Translations under genes and position numbers: made by a program
The notes under the pieces: model-generated
The model's input: the letters and a program-made list of their open reading frames with translations, nothing else
Told to the model about the DNA's origin: nothing
Databases searched by the model: none
Source of the DNA: Motilibacter aurantiacus
GTDB taxonomy: Bacteria > Actinomycetota > Actinomycetes > Motilibacterales > Motilibacteraceae
Length of the DNA stretch: 38,753 bases
NCBI RefSeq assembly: GCF_011250645.1
Contig: NZ_JAANNO010000021.1
Span: 1-38,753, forward strand
Direction of reading: 5' to 3'
Shown: positions 8,308-16,540 of the stretch, piece by piece
Position numbering within the stretch: position 1 is the stretch's first letter
Layout: every line of letters begins with the position of its first letter

Positions 8308-9600
8308 ATGGGTCAGAACATCAGTCGGCGCGGCTTCCTGGGCACCGCCGGCGGGGCGGCGATCGGCGTCGCGGGGCTGTCGATGGCAGGGCCGCTCGCC
8401 GGGCGCGCCGGGGCGGCGATGGCCGTGGCCGCCAAGGACACCCCGTCGCCGAGCCTCGGGTTGCAGCTGTTCAGCGTGCGCAACGCGATCAGCTCGTTGG
8501 GCTTCGCAGTCGTGTTCGAGACGCTGGCGCAGCAGGGCTACAAGGAGGTGGAGTTCGCGGGCTACACCTCGCCCGCGTCCCCCGGCATCACGATCCCGCA
8601 GCTGCGCCAGTTGCTGGACGACAACGGGCTCAAGGCCATCGGCTCCCACATCAGCCTCAACAACCTGCTCAACGCCGGCGTCCGCGAGCAGCAGTACGAG
8701 ATCGCGGTGCAGCTGGGCATGCCCTACATCGGCACCGCCAACGACATCCCCGGGCAGACGGTCGCCGAGATCCAGGCCGGCGCCGACCGCTTCAACGCCG
8801 CCGCTGACGTGGCCGCGACGTACGGTCTGCGGATCTACCAGCACAACCACGCCAACGAGTTCGCCTTCACCGCGGACCAGCCGAACGTGCGGCGCTACAC
8901 GCCGTTCATCAACCGCATCGACTGGAGCAGGAACGTCTTCCTCGAGATGGACATCCTCTGGGCGTACGGCGGTGCGCGCAAGTACGCGCAGCCCGGGGGC
9001 ACGAACGGCCTGCCGCTGCCGAACGGAGCGTTCGGCTTCGACCCCGCGAACTGGGTCGCCGCCAACCCCGAGCGCTACCGGCTGTTCCACGCCAAGGACG
9101 GGACGCCGAACGCCGACCCCGCGAGCGGCAACTCGTTCACACCGAGCGAGTTCGGCGCCGGGACGATCGACTTTCGGTCGTTCTTCGCCAAGGTCGGTGC
9201 CCGCTACGAGAACCACCCGCTGTGGGAGCAGGACAACGCCCCCAACACACCGGCGGAGCTGGGCGGGGTGTTCGGCGCCTCCCGGCGCAGCTACCTGGGG
9301 ATGTTCGAGACCCGCACGCTGACCTGGCTGGACGAGATGCACGCACTGGTCGGTCGGATGGTGCTCAACCGACAGCTCACCGCGAGCGTGGGCGCGGGGC
9401 TGCAGGACCGCCTCGACCGGGCCATCAGCCGCTACCAGGACGGCCACGAGGAGTCCGCGATGGGCTACCTCGGCCAGTTCGTCGCCAAGGTCGGCAACCA
9501 GGTGCGCGGCTTCTCCGCGTCCAAGGCCATGCTGCTCAGCAACGCCGACATGATCATGGGCTGGCTGCAGGAGTCCGAGGACCGGGAGCTTGGGGGCTAG
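8308..9600 (+). CDS. Second TAT-exported TIM-barrel isomerase/epimerase-like protein with FIMAH-like C-terminus
   Basis: The 430-residue protein starts at ATG 8308, with AAAGGAG at 8294-8300; the open frame extends further upstream but without signal-like sequence. A twin-arginine signal is clear (SRRGFLGTAGG). The TIM barrel (about 40-330) repeats the motifs of its neighbour: GSHISLNN, QHNHANEF, FLEMDILWAYGG and LFHAKDG. The C-terminal helical module (about 337-430) contains GYLGQFVAKVGNQVRG. It is a tandem paralog of the product of 6729 with conserved putative active-site residues, so both are probably active but may differ in substrate. It has its own 265-bp upstream gap and a terminator between the two genes, so separate transcription is likely. 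Reaction unknown. Confidence 0.87.
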   Translation: MGQNISRRGFLGTAGGAAIGVAGLSMAGPLAGRAGAAMAVAAKDTPSPSLGLQLFSVRNAISSLGFAVVFETLAQQGYKEVEFAGYTSPASPGITIPQLRQLLDDNGLKAIGSHISLNNLLNAGVREQQYEIAVQLGMPYIGTANDIPGQTVAEIQAGADRFNAAADVAATYGLRIYQHNHANEFAFTADQPNVRRYTPFINRIDWSRNVFLEMDILWAYGGARKYAQPGGTNGLPLPNGAFGFDPANWVAANPERYRLFHAKDGTPNADPASGNSFTPSEFGAGTIDFRSFFAKVGARYENHPLWEQDNAPNTPAELGGVFGASRRSYLGMFETRTLTWLDEMHALVGRMVLNRQLTASVGAGLQDRLDRAISRYQDGHEESAMGYLGQFVAKVGNQVRGFSASKAMLLSNADMIMGWLQESEDRELGG

Positions 9601-9614
9601 CCTTCACGGCACGG

Positions 9615-9647
9615 CGACGGGACCGGCGAGCCCGCCGGTCCCCGTCG
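9615..9647. terminator. Bidirectional hairpin between convergent TIM-barrel and thioredoxin genes
   Basis: GACCGGCG (9621-9628) pairs with CGCCGGTC (9633-9640). The stem continues outward to 9615 and 9647 with one bulged base. It lies between the stop at 9600 and the thioredoxin stop at 9686 and can serve both strands. Confidence 0.65.
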
Positions 9648-9685
9648 TCGGAGCCGGCGTCGTCAGTGCGGGCTGGGAGCCCTGC

Positions 9686-10048
9686 TCAGCCCTGCTGCGC
9701 GGCGATCTGCTGACGGACGTCGTCCATGTCGAGCGCGCGCACCGCATCGATCACCTGCTCGAGCGCCGGCGCCGGCAGCGCACCCGGCTGACGGAAGACC
9801 AGCACGCCCTCGCGGAACGCCATCAGCGTCGGGATCGAGGTGATCTGAGCGGCGCCGGCCAGCGCCTGCTCGGCCTCGGTGTCGATCTTGCCGAACACGA
9901 TGTCCTGGTGCTTCTCCGACGCCTTCTCGTACACCGGGGCGAACGAGCGGCAGGGGCCGCACCAGCTGGCCCAGAAGTCCACGAGCACGATGTCCGACTC
10001 GCTCACGGTGGACTCGAAGGTCTGGGCGGTCAGGTCGACCGTGCTCAT
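9686..10048 (-). CDS. Thioredoxin
   Basis: The 120-residue protein shows the thioredoxin fold in full, with the redox motif WCGPC (Cys30 and Cys33) and the cis-proline region SIPTLMAF. It is cytoplasmic, without a signal peptide, and reduces protein disulfides. The start ATG (complement of 10046-10048) has GGAGAC just upstream. It lies 161 bp downstream of NhaA on the same strand but has its own sigma-R-like promoter (10087-10112), so it is probably induced by thiol stress independently of NhaA. The C-terminal tail after the fold (LDMDDVRQQIAAQQG) is short and polar. Whether it is the main cellular thioredoxin cannot be judged, as no trxB is nearby. Confidence 0.95.
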   Translation of the reverse strand: MSTVDLTAQTFESTVSESDIVLVDFWASWCGPCRSFAPVYEKASEKHQDIVFGKIDTEAEQALAGAAQITSIPTLMAFREGVLVFRQPGALPAPALEQVIDAVRALDMDDVRQQIAAQQG

Positions 10049-10086
10049 GCCGTCTCCATGGTCTCGACGTTGCTGTCGTGGGCGGC

Positions 10087-10112
10087 AACGGCCACTGCGG
10101 GCCGAGCATTCC
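10087..10112 (-). promoter_or_regulatory. Sigma-R/SigH-type promoter for thioredoxin
   Basis: On the minus strand GGAAT (10112-10108) is followed by exactly 18 nt and then GTT (10089-10087), with a G after it. This equals the actinobacterial thiol-stress sigma factor consensus GGAAT-N18-GTT. Transcription would start about 30 nt before the thioredoxin ATG. Thioredoxin genes are classic members of that regulon. Confidence 0.7.
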
Positions 10113-10209
10113 TCCGGCCGCTGGGCTGTCAGCGGCGAGGCGGGGCCGGCCAGCAGGAGTCGCCGTGCGGCAGGCGACCCCCGTGGATGCTCGCCCCGGC
10201 GCGCCACCG

Positions 10210-11520
10210 TCAGCGCTCGGTCGACTGGTAGACGTCCGGCACACCGTCGGCGTCGGCGTCGACCTCCTCCGCGGCGCAGATGGACGCGTGCGCGCGGCTG
10301 CGCAGCCGCAGCACGACGGCCGCGATCGCCGCGGCGAGCAGGGAGCCGGTCAGGACCGCCACCTTGACGTGCTCGTCGCGCTCGCTGCCGAGCCCGAACG
10401 CCAGCTCCCCGATGAGCAGCGACACCGTGAAGCCGATGCCCCCGAGGATCGCCAGCCCGACGACGTCGAGCCAGGAGAGCTCGGAGTCCAGGTCGGCGCG
10501 GGTGAACCGCGCGACCAGCCAGGTGGCGAGCGTGATGCCGACCGTCTTGCCGACGACCAGGCCGAGCACGATGCCGAGCGCGACCCGGTCGCTGAGGGAG
10601 TCGCCGAGCCCCGACAGGCCCCCGACCGTCACGCCGGCCGCGAAGAAGGCGAACACGGGGACGGCGACGCCCGCGGACAACGGGCGGAACCGGTGCTCGA
10701 AGTGCTCGGCCAGCCCCGGCCCGGCCTCCGGCCCGCCCGCCTGCGCGCTGCGGACGACCGGCACGGCGAAGCCGAGGAGCACCCCGGCCACGGTCGCGTG
10801 CACCCCGGACTCGTGTACCAGGACCCAGGTGACCGCCGCGAGCGGCAGCAGCAGCCACCAGGAGCGGACCCGACGCTGCACGAGCAGGGTGAACGCGGCC
10901 AGCGGCACGAGAGCCAGCAGCAGCGGGCCGACCTCGAGGTCGGAGGTGTAGAAGAGCGCGATGATCGTGATGGCGATCAGGTCGTCGACCACCGCGAGCG
11001 TCAGCAGGAACGTGCGCAGCGCCGACGGCAGGTGACGGCCGATGACGGCGAGCACGGCGAGCGCGAACGCGATGTCCGTCGCCGTCGGGATCGCCCAGCC
11101 CTTGGCCGCGCCGTCGCCGGCGCCCGCCGCGACCACGGTGTAGATGAGCGCTGGGACGAGCACGCCGCCGACCGCGGCGGCGACCGGGACCGCGGCCCGC
11201 CGCGGGTCGCGCAGGTCACCGGCGACGAACTCGCGCTTGAGCTCGAGGCCCGCGACGAAGAAGAAGATGGCCAGCAGGCCGTCGGCCGCCCAGGTCCCCA
11301 GGCTCAGGTCCAGGTGGAGCGAGGACGGGCCGACCCTGGTGTCGCGCAGGTCCTCGTACGCCTCGGACCAAGGGGAGTTGGCCCAGACCAGGGCGAGCGC
11401 GGCGCCGGCCAGCAGGAGCGCGCCGCCGATGGTCTCCTTGCGCAGGATCTCGGCGATGCGGGACGCCTCGGGCCAGGAGCCACGGCCGAGCAGGCGACGG
11501 GACGAGTGCGACTGGGCCAC
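10210..11520 (-). CDS. nhaA: Na+/H+ antiporter NhaA
   Basis: The 436-residue integral membrane protein matches NhaA throughout: [29 protein letters not shown] (Asp149) and AVVDDLIAI (Asp179-Asp180, matching the ion-binding pair Asp163-Asp164 of the E. coli enzyme). NhaA exchanges cytoplasmic Na+ for external H+ and supports pH and salt homeostasis. The GTG start (complement of 11518-11520) has GAGGAG upstream. After the last helix a tail of about 25 residues contains DADADGVPD (Asp421, 423, 425, 429), a calcium-binding-loop-like pattern. A -10-like TACACT lies about 70 nt upstream. The thioredoxin gene follows on the same strand; some actinobacterial NhaA proteins are fused to thioredoxin-like domains, so the adjacency may be meaningful. 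Confidence 0.95.
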   Translation of the reverse strand: MAQSHSSRRLLGRGSWPEASRIAEILRKETIGGALLLAGAALALVWANSPWSEAYEDLRDTRVGPSSLHLDLSLGTWAADGLLAIFFFVAGLELKREFVAGDLRDPRRAAVPVAAAVGGVLVPALIYTVVAAGAGDGAAKGWAIPTATDIAFALAVLAVIGRHLPSALRTFLLTLAVVDDLIAITIIALFYTSDLEVGPLLLALVPLAAFTLLVQRRVRSWWLLLPLAAVTWVLVHESGVHATVAGVLLGFAVPVVRSAQAGGPEAGPGLAEHFEHRFRPLSAGVAVPVFAFFAAGVTVGGLSGLGDSLSDRVALGIVLGLVVGKTVGITLATWLVARFTRADLDSELSWLDVVGLAILGGIGFTVSLLIGELAFGLGSERDEHVKVAVLTGSLLAAAIAAVVLRLRSRAHASICAAEEVDADADGVPDVYQSTER

Positions 11521-11885
11521 GAGGGCTCCTCATGCTGCGGGGACGACAAGGACGTCGCCGACCAGACTTCCCGGCACACCGCGGCCCAGTGTAGGGACCG
11601 GCGGGAGCCCAGCCGGGCACCGTGGTGCCGGTCACGATACGCCGTACGGTGCACGAGGTCGCGGGCGGCCCTTCCACACGCCGGACACGGCGGCTGCCAC
11701 CTCGACGGCGGTGACGACGCGGCGTGCAGCAGCTCGGCAGGTCCTCGCCGGAGACCGCCGCGGCGTCGGTCCCGGCGCAGGTCACGGCTTCGCATCAGCC
11801 CGCCCTGCACCGGCCTTCCGGACTTGTCCGACCTGCTCACGGCGCGCACCATGCCGGAGCCCGATCCCTGCGTCCCGAGGTCGAG
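11521..11885. other. Divergent intergenic region between nhaA and the GH15 gene
   Basis: This 365-bp gap has no convincing gene. For nhaA it holds a -10-like TACACT on the minus strand (11593-11588). An inverted repeat GGCACC-GT-GGTGCC (11616-11629) lies upstream of that and could be an operator. For the GH15 gene a weak TTGTCC (11824-11829), 17 bp, CACCAT (11847-11852) is the best promoter candidate I can find. Confidence 0.4.
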
Positions 11886-14800
11886 ATGACGACGAAGCAT
11901 CCCCGCACGTCGACCGCCGCGGTAGCCGCCGCAGGCCTGGCCGCGTCGCTGCTGGCCGCGTACGCCGCCCCTGCGTCGGCGGCGACCGGCACCGCCCCCG
12001 GAGCCCCCGGGGCGGACGCCACCTGGACGACCGGCGCCAAGACCGGCGTCGGCACGTCCACCACCCTCGCGTCGAAGGTCTGGTACACGCTCGCCGACGG
12101 CGTGCTGACCGAGGTCTACTACCCGCGCGTCGACGTCGCGGACTCGCGCTCGCTGGAGCTGATCGTCACCGACGGCCGCACCTTCGCCGAGAGCGAGGCC
12201 ACGGCGACCGACCACGTGACCGGGCTGGCCGACGACCGCGGCCTGGTCTACCGCCAGGTCAACACGGACAAGGACGGCCGCTACGCGATCACCAAGACCT
12301 ACGTGACCGACCCGGCGCGCTCGACGGTGATGGTCAACGTGGAGTTCCGGTCGCTGGACGGCGGCCGCTACCAGGTGTACGCCCGCTTCGATCCCGCGCT
12401 CGCCAACTCCGGCCGCCACGACCGGGCCTGGACCTCCGGCGGAGCCCTGCTCGCCGAGGACTCCGGCGGTGCCGACGAGGTGGCCAGCGCGCTCGTCGCG
12501 GACAAGCCGTTCCTCGCCACGTCCAACGGCTACGTCGGCACCTCGAGCGACGGCTGGGAGGACCTTCGCGCTGACTTCGACCTCGACGACGCCTACGGCG
12601 AGGCCACCGACGGCAACGTCGTCCAGGTCGCCCGCCTGCAGCTCGGCGGGACGGCGCGCACGTCCACGGCGGCCCTCGCCCTCGGGTTCGGGGCGACGTC
12701 CGGCGAGGCCCTCGCCACCGCCCGGGCCAGCCAGGCGACCGGCTTCTGGGACATCCGCCGGGCGTACTCCGACGGCTGGCACGACTACCTGGGCTCGCTG
12801 GCGAAGGCGCCGAAGAGCGTCCGCCGGGACCACGAGCTCTACACGCAGTACCGCGTGGCTGCCATGCAGCTCAAGGCGCACGAGGACAAGACGTACCGGG
12901 GCGCCAACATCGCGTCCCTCACGGTCCCGTGGGGCGAGGCCCAGAACGCGAACGAGGCCGGGGTCGGCGGCTACCACCTGGTGTGGGCGCGCGACCTCTA
13001 CCAGGTGGCGACGGCGCAGCTCGCCGCCGGCGACGTCGCAGCGGCGAACCGCTCCCTGGACTACCTGTTCGACGTCCAGCAGCGGCCCGACGGGTCGTTC
13101 CCCCAGAACACCCTGCTCGACGGGACGCCGTACTGGCAGAGCCTGCAGCTCGACGAGGTGGCCTTCCCGATCGTGCTGGCCTGGCAGCTCGGGCGGACCG
13201 ATGCCGACTCGTGGGGACATGTGAAGCGGTCTGCCGACTTCCTCGTCGGCCGGGGCCCGTCCACGCCGCAGGAGCGGTGGGAGGAGGAGGGCGGCTGGTC
13301 CCCGAGCACCATCGCCGCCGAGATCGCCGGGCTGGTCGCCGCCGCGGACATCGCCCGGGCCAACGGGGACGGGACGTCGGCCGTCCTCTACACCGCCGTG
13401 GCCGACGAGTGGCAGCGCAAGGTGGAGTCGTGGACCTACACGACCACCGGGCCGCTGGGTGACGGCCGCTACTACGAGCGCATCGACGACAACGGCAACC
13501 CCGACGACGGCGCCGCCCTCTCGATCAACAACGGGGGCGGGACCTGGGACGAGCGCGAGGTCGTCGACGCCGGGTTCCTCGAGCTGGTCCGCCTCGGGGT
13601 CAAGCCGTGGAACGACCCCTACGTCACCTCGTCCCTGCCCGAGGTCGACTCCACGATCCGCGTCCAGACCCCGAACGGCGCGATGTGGTACCGCTACAAC
13701 CACGACGGCTACGGCGAGAAGGCCGACGGCTCGCCCTACACCGGTGAGGGCGTCGGGCGGCTGTGGCCCCTGCTGTCCGGTGAGCGCGGCGAGTACGAGC
13801 TGGCCGCGGGGCGGCCCGCCGACTCCCACCTGCGCACGATGGCGGCCGCCGCGAACGAGGGCTACCTGATCCCCGAGCAGGTGTGGGACCGGCCTGAGGC
13901 GACCGCGTACGGCCACCGGTTCGGGGAGGGCACCGGCTCCGCCACGCCGCTCGCGTGGTCGATGGCGCAGTACGTCCGGCTCGCGCTCTCGATCGACGCC
14001 GGCCGGCCCGTCGAGACGCCGTCGGTCGTCGCGGACCGGTACGCCCGCGGGGCGGTGCCGGCCGGCCCCACGCTGTCGCTGACCTCGCCCGTCGAGAGCT
14101 CCGTCACGGACCGTCCGACGGTGACCGTCACCGGGACCACGGACGCGACATCGGTCTTCGTCAACATCGGCACGACCACCACCCCGGTGCCGGTCGTCGA
14201 CGGCTCGTTCTCCTACGCGGCCCCGGTCGTCCGCGGCGCGAACGCCATCACGGTGGTGGCCGTGGCGGCGAACGGCGGGACCTCGATCGTCACCCGCAAC
14301 GTCACGTCGAACAACTTCGGCACCCCGCTGGGGGGAGTCGACGACCCGAGCGGTGACGACAACGGGCCGGGGACGTACGTCTATCCCGCGGACGCCGCCT
14401 ACAACGCCGGGGCGTTCGACATCACCCGGTTCGCCGTCTTCGACGACGGCACGAGCTACAACTTCGTCACCACCATCCGGGGCGACATCCGCAATCCCTG
14501 GGGCGGCAACTCGATCTCGGTGCAGCGGCTGAACGTCTACGTCCGGACGGGCACGGGGGCGGGGGCGGTGCCGGCCCTGACCGGCACCAACGCCCGGCTC
14601 GCCGCACCATACGACGTCGTCGTCACGGGCGAGGGCTTCTCGACGCCGACGGTGCAGAACGCCGCCGGCGGCGTGGTGGCCACCGGCTCGCTGCAGGCGC
14701 TGCCGGTGACGCGACAGATCGCCGTGTCGATCCCGAAGAGCGCGTTCGGCGCAGCCGGCCTGGCCTCGGCGTCGTACGCCGTCGCGATCATGAGCCGGGC

Positions 14801-15068
14801 GGACGCGGGGGAGGGGGCGGGCAACATCCGCCCCGTCTACGCGCTGGACTACTGGCAGTCGACGGCCGGGACGGGCATGTCGTGGATCCACGACCACCGG
14901 TTCGGAGGTGGGGCCGGCGTGTGGACGGACGCCGGCGCCGCCAGGGACACCGACACGCGTGACCCGAACGTGCTCGACATCCTCACGCCGCCGGGGGTGA
15001 CGCAGGCCTCGGCGCTGTCGTGGTCGGACGGGGTGCCGGCGACCCTGCCGTACGTCACGCTGGGCTGA
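11886..15068 (+). CDS. Secreted GH15 glucodextranase/glucoamylase-type glycosidase
   Basis: The 1060-residue protein begins at ATG 11886 with a signal peptide ending APASAA near residue 33. Residues about 40-330 form the N-terminal beta-sandwich typical of bacterial GH15 enzymes (WTTGAKTGVGTS, KVWYTLADGVLTEVYYPR). The (alpha/alpha)6 catalytic barrel spans about 330-720. By alignment with glucoamylases, Glu466 in RWEEEGGW is the likely acid and Glu681 in FGEGTGSATPLAWS the likely base. An Ig-like domain (about 725-810) and a C-terminal glucodextranase-type binding module (about 815-1060) follow, as in Arthrobacter glucodextranase. It would release glucose from dextran or starch-like alpha-glucans outside the cell. 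It converges on a GH16 gene. The start has only a weak ribosome site (GAGGTCGAG). Family is secure; alpha-1,6 versus alpha-1,4 preference is inferred from the domain layout. Confidence 0.9.
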   Translation: MTTKHPRTSTAAVAAAGLAASLLAAYAAPASAATGTAPGAPGADATWTTGAKTGVGTSTTLASKVWYTLADGVLTEVYYPRVDVADSRSLELIVTDGRTFAESEATATDHVTGLADDRGLVYRQVNTDKDGRYAITKTYVTDPARSTVMVNVEFRSLDGGRYQVYARFDPALANSGRHDRAWTSGGALLAEDSGGADEVASALVADKPFLATSNGYVGTSSDGWEDLRADFDLDDAYGEATDGNVVQVARLQLGGTARTSTAALALGFGATSGEALATARASQATGFWDIRRAYSDGWHDYLGSLAKAPKSVRRDHELYTQYRVAAMQLKAHEDKTYRGANIASLTVPWGEAQNANEAGVGGYHLVWARDLYQVATAQLAAGDVAAANRSLDYLFDVQQRPDGSFPQNTLLDGTPYWQSLQLDEVAFPIVLAWQLGRTDADSWGHVKRSADFLVGRGPSTPQERWEEEGGWSPSTIAAEIAGLVAAADIARANGDGTSAVLYTAVADEWQRKVESWTYTTTGPLGDGRYYERIDDNGNPDDGAALSINNGGGTWDEREVVDAGFLELVRLGVKPWNDPYVTSSLPEVDSTIRVQTPNGAMWYRYNHDGYGEKADGSPYTGEGVGRLWPLLSGERGEYELAAGRPADSHLRTMAAAANEGYLIPEQVWDRPEATAYGHRFGEGTGSATPLAWSMAQYVRLALSIDAGRPVETPSVVADRYARGAVPAGPTLSLTSPVESSVTDRPTVTVTGTTDATSVFVNIGTTTTPVPVVDGSFSYAAPVVRGANAITVVAVAANGGTSIVTRNVTSNNFGTPLGGVDDPSGDDNGPGTYVYPADAAYNAGAFDITRFAVFDDGTSYNFVTTIRGDIRNPWGGNSISVQRLNVYVRTGTGAGAVPALTGTNARLAAPYDVVVTGEGFSTPTVQNAAGGVVATGSLQALPVTRQIAVSIPKSAFGAAGLASASYAVAIMSRADAGEGAGNIRPVYALDYWQSTAGTGMSWIHDHRFGGGAGVWTDAGAARDTDTRDPNVLDILTPPGVTQASALSWSDGVPATLPYVTLG

Positions 15069-15075
15069 CGCGGAC

Positions 15076-15115
15076 GACGAGAGGGCGCGGCCCGGACGGG
15101 CCGCGCCCTCTCGTC
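15076..15115. terminator. 18-bp perfect hairpin after the GH15 gene
   Basis: Bases 15076-15093 pair perfectly with 15098-15115 around a 4-nt loop (GGAC). It begins 7 bp after the GH15 stop and is the strongest terminator-like structure in the window. Being symmetrical, it could also act on the minus strand. Confidence 0.85.
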
Positions 15116-15142
15116 TGCGAACTGAAGCCGGGTTCCGTAAGC

Positions 15143-15166
15143 CGTCCTCCCCTGGTGGGGCGGACG
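15143..15166. terminator. Second hairpin, on the GH16 side of the convergent gap
   Basis: CGTCC and CCCC (15143-15152) pair with GGGG and GGACG (15157-15166) around TGGT, with one mismatch. It lies 42 bp beyond the GH16 stop and could terminate the minus-strand transcript. Confidence 0.5.
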
Positions 15167-15207
15167 CTGCGGCCGGCCTGTCGCCAGCCCGTCGACCGGG
15201 GTGTCGC

Positions 15208-16443
15208 TCAGGCGGCGGGCCGCCGGTAGACCGCGACGTAGTCGACGACCATGGGGACCCCCGAGGCCGTGGCCGCCGTCGGGAGGCCGGGCCACCCGCC
15301 GCCGATGGCCACGTTCAGGATCAGGAAGTAGCCGTGGCTGAAGGCGTCCTGCCACGTCTGTGCCGGCAGCTGGTCCTGACGGACGCTGAAGTACTGGATG
15401 CCGTCGACGTACCAGCGCAGCTCCTCCAGCGTCCCGCTGCGGTCCCACTCGACCGCGTAGGTGTGGAAGGCCGACTGCAGGCTCGGCTGGCCCATGGGCC
15501 GGGTGCCGCTGAGCCCGTCGAACTCGTTGCACGGCCCGCCCGGCGCGACCCCGCAGTGCAGCGTGCCCCACACCTGGTTCGCCCCGTTGACGTTCTCCAG
15601 GATGTCGATCTCGCCGACGCGCGGCCAGGCGAGCGTGCCGCGGAAGGGCGCGCCGAGCGACCAGAACGCCGGCCAGATGCCCTGCGCCGCCGGGCCGCTC
15701 ACGTCGGGCAGCCGGATGCGCCCCTCCATGCGCAGCACGCCTCCTGCCGGAGGCTCGAAGTCGCTGCGCCTGGTCTCGATGCGGGCGGACGTCCACTGCC
15801 CGGTGGCGCCGCGGATCGGCGTGATGCGCAGGTTGCCCCGCCCGTCGGTGCTGACGTTGGCGGGGTCGTCGGTCATCGTCTCGATCTCCCCGGTGCCCCA
15901 CTGGGGAGGGCCGCCCGGGTACTGCGTGCCGATGTCGAAGAGCCAGTTCGCCGACGACGGGAGCTGGCCGTCGGGGCCGTTGAAGTCGTCGGCCCAGACG
16001 GTGGCCCAGCGGGCAGCCGCGCCGGAGCGGACCGTGACCTCGGTCGTGGTGACGGCGGTCGCGCCCTCCGGCCCGGAGAGCCGGACGCTCGCCCGGAAGA
16101 CCCCGCTCGCGGCGTAGGAGTGCCTGCCGAAGACGCCCCACGCATCGGGGGGGCCGGCCAGGACACCGGGCGAGGTGGTCCCGTCGCCCCAGTCGATGAC
16201 GGCACTGAGCGCCGACCGGTCGATGCCGGGGGTCGTGGCCGTCGCCAGTGCGGCGGAGAAGGCCTGTCCCTGCGTCGCCGTGACGGCGGACGGGGTGAGC
16301 CCGACCGGGCCGGCGGCGGCAGCGGGCGGGCCGGCCAGCGTGGCCGCGGACAGGGCCGCGCCGGCCAGCAGCGCGAGGCGGGCGCGTACGCCCCGTCGCT
16401 GCCTGGTGGGCGACGGCGTGGGGGACGGAGACATCACGGACAT
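15208..16443 (-). CDS. Secreted GH16 beta-glucanase (laminarinase-like) with N-terminal PKD-like domain
   Basis: The 411-residue protein starts at ATG (complement of 16441-16443), with GGGAGG on the minus strand just upstream. A signal peptide covers about residues 1-45, ending in an Ala-rich stretch. A PKD-like domain follows (about 50-140, with VIDWGDGTTSPG and HSYAASGVFRASVRL). The GH16 domain (about 145-411) shows GEIDILENV, whose Glu278, Asp280 and Glu283 form the catalytic ExDxxE triad; WPAFWSLG precedes it. GH16 enzymes cut beta-1,3 or beta-1,3-1,4 glucans and some galactans with retention. VWGTLHCG and a terminal VDYVAVYRR are usual for laminarinase-like members. A palindromic site lies 47 bp upstream of the start. 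Confidence 0.92.
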   Translation of the reverse strand: MSVMSPSPTPSPTRQRRGVRARLALLAGAALSAATLAGPPAAAAGPVGLTPSAVTATQGQAFSAALATATTPGIDRSALSAVIDWGDGTTSPGVLAGPPDAWGVFGRHSYAASGVFRASVRLSGPEGATAVTTTEVTVRSGAAARWATVWADDFNGPDGQLPSSANWLFDIGTQYPGGPPQWGTGEIETMTDDPANVSTDGRGNLRITPIRGATGQWTSARIETRRSDFEPPAGGVLRMEGRIRLPDVSGPAAQGIWPAFWSLGAPFRGTLAWPRVGEIDILENVNGANQVWGTLHCGVAPGGPCNEFDGLSGTRPMGQPSLQSAFHTYAVEWDRSGTLEELRWYVDGIQYFSVRQDQLPAQTWQDAFSHGYFLILNVAIGGGWPGLPTAATASGVPMVVDYVAVYRRPAA

Positions 16444-16485
16444 GCAGACCTCCCGACGACGGTGGCGGAGTGCCGGACGGCATCC

Positions 16486-16504
16486 TTGCCGCAATTGCGA
16501 CGAA
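16486..16504. promoter_or_regulatory. Candidate operator upstream of the GH16 gene
   Basis: The palindrome CGCAATTGCG (16490-16499) sits inside TTGCCGCAATTGCGACGAA, an AT-richer island in GC-rich DNA, 47 bp before the GH16 ATG. Size and position suit a repressor or activator dimer such as a LacI-type sugar regulator. No regulator gene is adjacent. Confidence 0.4.
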
Positions 16505-16540
16505 TGGGCCATCTCCCCGGCGCCGGCGGCGCGCCGCCGC

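Noticed and set aside
9663-10110. Minus-strand frame with GGAGGA and ATG near 10110 overlapping thioredoxin
   Set aside because: It reads through the thioredoxin gene in another frame with no motifs; the GGA stretch belongs to the sigma-R-type -35.
11304-14897. Open frame of about 1200 codons on the minus strand, antisense to the GH15 gene and part of nhaA
   Set aside because: It overlaps two firmly identified genes and shows no recognisable domain or plausible start.
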